64,000 nt of DNA from Chlorella sorokiniana (lineage: Eukaryota; Chlorophyta; Trebouxiophyceae; Chlorellales; Chlorellaceae): positions 1,674,001 to 1,738,000 of the forward strand of contig CP084611.1 of assembly GCA_025917655.1 (NCBI GenBank), written 5' to 3'. The position numbers were made by a program, and so were the translations under genes. Numbering within the stretch: position 1 is the first letter of the stretch; every line of letters begins with the position of its first letter. This document shows, piece by piece, positions 58,573 to 64,000 of this stretch. The notes under the pieces were generated by a model, which searched no databases, was not told the DNA's origin, and saw nothing but the letters and a program-made list of their open reading frames with translations.

Positions 58573-59011
58573 ATGGGCAAAAACACGGGAGCACCAGTTC
58601 TGAAGATCAACCCTAAACGGAGCCGAGGGAATGTGGAGTGCGCAGAAGAGGTTTGGAACTTGTTGGGCGGGGGTTCTGTCTGCCGCCACACCTTCTCTGT
58701 GGGCACGTGACGCCTATGTTCCACCCTCACCGCACTAATCATGTTTTGCTGTAGTTGAATGCGTTCTTCACTTGTATGGCTCTTCGAGGATTGGACGTGG
58801 AGGAGAAGTGTGCACCAGAACGGCGAGCACTGACGGCGTGCGCCACAGCAGCGGTGAGGAGCTTCCCTGCTTGACTTTTGCTTGGCCGACTCCTTGCTAT
58901 TGTTGTTTCTTATCCGCGCCCCACCGCTGCCGCCTTCAGGCTCGTAAAGTTAAAACAGTTAACACCGTCAACTATCACCTGCAACGGATATCGCGCATGC
59001 TGCGCCGGTGA
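58573..59011 (+). CDS. Mitochondrial ribosomal protein mS37 (CHCHD1-like)
   Basis: Small CHCH protein of 82 residues of the mitochondrial small ribosomal subunit. Exons 58573-58650, 58755-58853 and 58940-59011 join in phase. The N-terminus MGKNTGAPVLKINPKRSRG is basic. Twin CX9C motifs follow: C-AEELNAFFT-C and C-APERRALTA-C, oxidised on import by the Mia40 route. The C-terminus TVNYHLQRISRMLRR matches the plant homologue's INYHLQRLNRG tail. The protein is too short for gene finders tuned to long exons. Confidence 0.88.
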
Positions 59012-59038
59012 CCCTGCTGTTGCAGGCCTAGCTTTCAT

Positions 59039-62000
59039 TCAGAACTGTGTGTTGCTTTGTTTTGCAGCTGTCACATTTATTTTTGTGAGCTTATCACCCA
59101 GTCGCGGAGCCTGTGCTCCAAGCGGCGTCCCCATGAACACACCCTGTGGGCCAGCATATGCTCTGAACGGCTCGCTGCACCCTTCAAAGAGCGGCCACCA
59201 TTCCCTCAGTCCAAGAAGGGCATGAGCATTCGCCAGCTCTGGCATCTTTGATGCCTTTCTGCTGCCTCGCTCCACCTTGCGCGCCACGTCGGCAGCCCTG
59301 GCGGCCATTCCTGCACGCATCGACTCAAGGGATGCGGCTGTTGCGGCCTGCTGCTCGGTAGCGGCTGCCTCGGCCTCCTGCGCAGGATATCACACGGGAG
59401 GACATTAGTATCTTCCTTGCGCGGCCTGTCTTTTTGTTGAAAAGAAGCATGCTTCATCGAGGATGAAGAGGATGAGTGTGCAGTGCAAAGCTGCACGATG
59501 CATGGTGTGCATGGTCAGATTGCGCTCACTGCGGCGGTGCCGGCCATGCGATCGAACAAGGTGCGGTACTCCTCCCACAGCGAGTTGAGACGCTCCTGGA
59601 AAGCCAGCGTAGCATCATTGATATCCTTCATCTGCTCAGCCAGGGTGCGGGGGCTCGCAGTGCAAGTTGTGAGCTCACCGAGGTGCAGTGTGGAAGTGGA
59701 CCAGAAAGGAGGGGTACACAGCCGGGCATTACCAGTTTAAACTGTTCTTGCTGGTCACTCACCTTGCCCTCAAGTTGCCTCTCCAGAACCCCAAACTTTC
59801 TGCCCACGGCCTCGTTCAGGTGCTGTAGGCGGTAAGGGAAGGCGAGCAGATGCAACGATGCGGCCAGACGAGCATTGCACAGCATTGAGGGCATGCTGAG
59901 CAGGCCCAAGCGCTCACCTTCCGGGCCTGTTGCATCTCCTTGTGCTTGCTGCCTATCATGGCCGCAACCTCAGCTTCCAGCTCTGCCACCATTGCAGACT
60001 GCAGAGGATTGTTGCAAACGCGAAATATTAGCCACATCACTGGAACAAACTTCTATTTGTTCTATCTCTCTCACTTGCATTAAAGCCCCTCACACCCAAG
60101 AACAACACACAGAGACTTGACAAAGCAGACAGCATTGCACCTGCTTGCGCTGCGCTGCTGCCTTGCGCTTGCGCACCACCTCCACCATGAAGGCGTGCAG
60201 GGCAGCCATGTCATCGCCGTCCTCCTCGTCGCTGCAACAGGCAGTATGGGGCCGGCAGAACAGGCGTGTGTTTCATTGTGTGTACTTCTGATGCGGGATG
60301 GGGTCACATTAGTCGGGCAGCAGCTGGCACAGCCTCCAGCAAGCAAGCCGAGCGTCCACCTGTCAGGCTCGCTCTGGTGCGAAGCAACAGCCTGGCGCCT
60401 TTTCACAGAGTGCAGCAGCTTGTGGATGCTGGGAGCCTGGCTGGTCTCAGGACCTGCGTCCTCCACGCCCCCGCTGGCTGCATGAGCAGCCACATCCGCA
60501 CCAGTAACTGCAGCGCGAGCAGAGCGTCCGCATGTGCCAATCTCTGCTAGTGGCTTCGGGGCAGCTACCTTGCCAGCAGCTCCCTCACCCTTCTGGCGTT
60601 TCTTGGCGCTGGCAAGGCCCAAGGCCTCCAGCTTGCGCTTGCCAGAGCTGGACTGTTCCTGCTGGCGCTGTTGATATTGCTGCAGCTGCTTCTTGCGGGG
60701 GTCAGCAGGGGTGTGGCGGGTGGTGCTACCGGGCCCCAGGCCTTCCTGGCCCAGCACTGTGGTCACACGTTTGGCCTTTGCACCCAGCTTGGCGCCCGAC
60801 AGGCCCAGAAGAAGCTCAGGCCCTGCTGAGCAGGGCATGCCGGTGGGCGGTTGAAGAAACGCATGGGTGGCAGCTACAGAGATATGTAGCAGCCAGCATT
60901 CGCTAGGAGCCCGAGCTCACCTTTCATCTTGGCCACCCCAGCGGCAGCCTTGATCTCTGCCTTGCGACGCCTGCCCGTGCTGGCCGGCTCCGCCGTGGGC
61001 TCTTTAAAGGCAGTGAACTTGAACCGCTTGGTGATGCTGCGCAACCTGTCAGCGGAACAATCCAGGGGTTGGGGTGGTATGTGAAGTGCGAGCTGTTAAG
61101 TGTATGAGAGAGCGAGAGGGTAGCAAAGAGTTGTCGGGGGAGGGAGGGAGTCGGGGGCGGGGGGGGTGGGGGGCCTAACAGAGCAGCATAGAGAGAAGCG
61201 CAACCAGCAGGCGAGGCAGCTGGGCTGCCAACAGGCTCCTTCCATCCCTCATCCCCAGTCGCACCCATCAGCATCCACTGACATGTCTGGGACGTCGCGC
61301 CCAGGCTGCGTGGACAGGTAGCCAGCTGCAAATGACAGGATGACACAGTGGGAAAGGCAGCAAGAGACCCGTGAACCCCCATCTTTTCATGATGAGCCAA
61401 AGGCAAGGCTTTGTCAGTCCCGCATGGACAGTGCATTTCAATTCTTCAAAGCACCTGCTAGGGCTGGGGCCCACTGCTCCTCCTGTTCTTCCTGGCCGGA
61501 TGGCATCTCCTCCCTCCCCTCCTCACCCTGGTCATCGCCGGAGCTGCTGCTAGCAGGCTGTATAGGTGACGGCAGCTGCGCAGATGAGGAATAAATGGGT
61601 ACTGAGCTGCATCACTTTCAGCGGCAGACAACGCTGCATGCCCTGGCTGAGCACTCAGCTTGCTGCCCTAGCAAACCTGCTCATACGGCTGAGCCAGCAA
61701 AGGCTCATCGCTGTCTGCTGCATCCACCGACTGGGCTCAGCTCTTCCCGGTCCTCCGCATCCAGCATCGCGCCCGCCACCGCCACGGGGGAGCCAGCCCT
61801 GCCGCTGGCCTGCAGGATTAGGCCAGGCTCGTGGCTTCCTTCACAACGCATGTGTGCTGCAGGCAGCCCTTGACGTCGCATTACCCCAGGAACTGCCAGC
61901 GATTGGCTCGTCATGCCGTGCAGCAACTATCTTGCCTCAAGCCCTTTCTCCGTCTCTCGGCTCCGCTTGCCCGTGCCGAGCATGCCGTCAGCGCCCAGCA

Positions 62001-64000
62001 CACGCCGCGCCTTGAAGGGAGACTTGACTTGGCGACGGCCGCTCGCGCCAGCAGGACCCTGCTGACCCTTCATCGCCTGCAGTTGGTGAATTGGAAAAAG
62101 GGCCCGCAGCATTATTCAACTCATCCACAGACCCTAGCAAGAGCAACGCGCTGCATGACGGGAGCGGCGGTTGTGGCCTGCAGACTTGCCTGGCCGGCTG
62201 CAGGGGCTGCTGGAGCCCTGGCCGAGTCGGGATTGGCTGCCAGCCTTGCAGTCGCCAGCGCAGCAGCAGCCCGGCGTGGACGACCGCCCATGACAGGCGC
62301 ATTGTTGCCATTGAGCTTCTCAGCCGCTTTGCGACCCTGATTGTTCTTAGCCGGGGTTGCTCTGCTGGGCCGGTCGCGTACTGTGCCCGCTCATCTTCCT
62401 CAGGCTGCGCCCTCAAAGCAGCCCTGGTTGCCTTCCCTGCCGCTGCTGCCCTGGCCTTTGCAGCGGCCGCTGCCGTCTGCAAGGGCTGCCTGGAGGCGTG
62501 GTCGTGCAGGAGCTCAGAGTTGCTGGGGCTCGGGCTGGATTCTTGGACGTCCTGCACAAACCACGTTTGACTTGAGTTTGTGAGCGGCCGTGGGGTTGTG
62601 AGCTTGCATCCGTGTGGGCAGTGTGCGCAGCAATTTTGACTTTTGCAAGCAATTAAAGGCGGGACCCTGCACCCCATGCTGACGCTGTCTTCTTCCTCTG
62701 AGCTGGCGTTGGGGTAGGCAGCAGGCTTGGGGGCAGGTTCAGCAGAGGGGCCTGTCTCCTCGATCTTGTCCTCCTCCTGCTGGCTGCGCGGCTGTCCCTT
62801 GGGCTGTTGCCTGCCCTTGCTGCCGCGCCAAACAGGCTGCACATGTGCTGCCTTGCCACTCTTCTTGCCCATGGCGGCCTTGGGCTGCTTCGTCTGCTTG
62901 CCAGCCGTTGCAGGCTTCGTCTGCTTGGTTTCAGCTGCATCTTTTATTAGGCCAGCAGCGGGTGCCCCGTCGCTCCTCCCATCGTCTGGCTGCTCGGAGC
63001 TACGGCTGCCTTTACCTGCTGGCTGCTCAGCGGATGGCCTTGCTGTTGATGTGCCCACAGTCTTGCCGACTGGTTTTTGTTCTGGCCCTGTTGGGCGCCG
63101 AACTGGCTGCGCGTCTGCACCATTCTGTGCCTCTGTCTTGTTTGATGGGCGCAAGTTGACCCCCTCACCCTCTCCTGCAGGAGCTGAAGGGGATCTGGTG
63201 GTGGTTGCAGGCCGGCCAGCAAGGCTCTGTGATGCTGTGCGCACAGCGAGCGTGCTGGGAGCGGCGGCTGCAGGAGCTGTAGCAGTTGCGCCTGTGCATG
63301 TGCCAGCGGAGGCTGTGCCCGCAGAAGGGGCCAGGGGGCGGCTTGGTGGCTGATGCCGCCTGGCAGGTTGCCCGGGTTCCTGCTTGTGGTTGGGAAACGA
63401 GAGCCAATCAGCACTGGATGGACCACTACACGTTACCGTCAGACGCGTGCCAATGCAAGAAGTATCCCACCTGCGCTGGACTGTGGCTGGCTGGGTGTTG
63501 GACATCGTGCCCTGCCTCCTCTGCCCGCGCCTTCTCTTTGCTCTGCGCACGCTCCTCGTCTCCATGCTGACCTCGCTTGCGTTCCTCCACAGGCTGGCCC
63601 TGCTGCACCTCTCCCTTCTCATGCTGCGCAAGCTCAGCAAGTTTTGATCCAGGTGCTGCGTCAGGAGCAGCCATCACATCAGATGTGTGCTGCCTGCTTT
63701 GCAGCAGTAGTGGGAGGAGAGAAGCACCGTTCCTATCCAGGGCGCCCACTGTCTGCTGCGCCTGCTGAGCCTCATGGAGCGAGGTTGTGGTGGAGGGCGG
63801 GCCTGAGAAACATGGAAGATGGCAGGGATTGGCAATGAGCATGCTGTCAGGAAACACTGGTGTTTTTGATGGTCGCATGGGGGATGTGGAAACCCGGCAG
63901 CAAGGCCGCCCTTCACCTGAGCGGGTGAATGCCAAGGGTTTTCGCCCGGTGGACCTGCCGCCTGCTGCCGCCTCGGCCTTATCGTACACGGTGAACCCAC
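59039..64000 (-). CDS. Long basic, disordered and coiled-coil protein (partial)
   Basis: One gene or two, read leftwards from the window edge. The N-terminal part (64.0-62.0 kb) is Lys/Gln/Ala-rich and disordered: SKLAELAQHEKGEVQQGQPV, KAAMGKKSGKAAHVQPVWRG, SRRSRR-like patches and acidic NASSEEEDS. A middle part has SPFKARRVLGADGM, SSSSGDDQGEEGREE and SITKRFKFTAFKEP. The C-terminal part is coiled coil: EDGDDMAALHAFMVEVVRKR, SAMVAELEAEVAAMIGSKHK, HLNEAVGRKFGVLERQLEGK, NDATLAFQERLNSLWEEYRT and MAARAADVARKVERGSRKAS. The plan resembles the plant meiotic axis protein ASY3 (disordered N-terminus, basic middle, C-terminal coiled coil), a weak analogy. The end is 59039 in the last open frame, or 59206 in a neighbouring frame. 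Confidence 0.5.

Noticed and set aside
61988-63640. Single 550-codon minus-strand protein as an intact gene
   Set aside because: Only part of this frame is protein-like; neighbouring frames carry its continuation, so it was folded into the larger disordered/coiled-coil gene.

Overview
The window is nuclear DNA from a compact, GC-rich green alga. A trebouxiophyte of the Chlorella type fits best; this is inference, not a database match. Supporting points are many short introns of about 90-150 bases, plastid-type genes (TatC, glycerate kinase, A-type Fe-S carrier), TGTAA-like poly(A) motifs, and a gene about every 2 kb on both strands. Most lengthy open frames are shadows of high-GC exons, so genes were read by splicing exons through conserved protein motifs.

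Layout. 1-2.6 kb: 3' end of splicing factor SF3B3 (+), a possible small membrane protein (-), a TMX-like thioredoxin membrane protein (-). 2.8-9.7 kb: two direct copies of an unrecognised cysteine-cluster gene flanking a five-exon membrane protein of unknown family (-). 10-21 kb: GNAT acetyltransferase (+), J-domain/Jiv90 membrane protein (-), RPN12 (+), PP2C phosphatase (+). 21.8-28 kb: SAM-domain coiled-coil protein (-) and an F-box/LRR/ankyrin protein (-). 28.5-37.7 kb: RPT4 (+), a thioredoxin-like protein (-), IAH1-type esterase (+), D-glycerate 3-kinase (-), CD2BP2/LIN1-like protein (+), A-type Fe-S carrier (-). 38-48.5 kb: HEAT-repeat PP4R1-like protein (+), DHH1/DDX6 helicase (-), plastid TatC (+), and a selenoprotein K homologue (-). 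49-64 kb: unrecognised multi-exon protein (-), TRM7 (+), GATA factor (-), NTAQ1 (-), mS37 (+), and a long basic/coiled-coil protein running off the right edge (-).

The strongest discovery is the selenoprotein K gene. Three exons lead to an in-frame TGA in a GGGG-U-A-R tail, and a form-II SECIS hairpin lies about 265 bases downstream. Two properties matter for anyone re-annotating. First, conserved reading frames repeatedly lose one base in short G/C runs (at least ten cases), which points to consensus errors rather than pseudogenes. Second, GC-AG introns are unusually frequent.

Functionally most genes are housekeeping: protein turnover (RPN12, RPT4, NTAQ1, an F-box protein), RNA handling (SF3B3, CD2BP2, DHH1, TRM7), plastid metabolism and import (TatC, GLYK, Fe-S carrier), and ER membrane quality control (TMX-like, J-protein, SelK).
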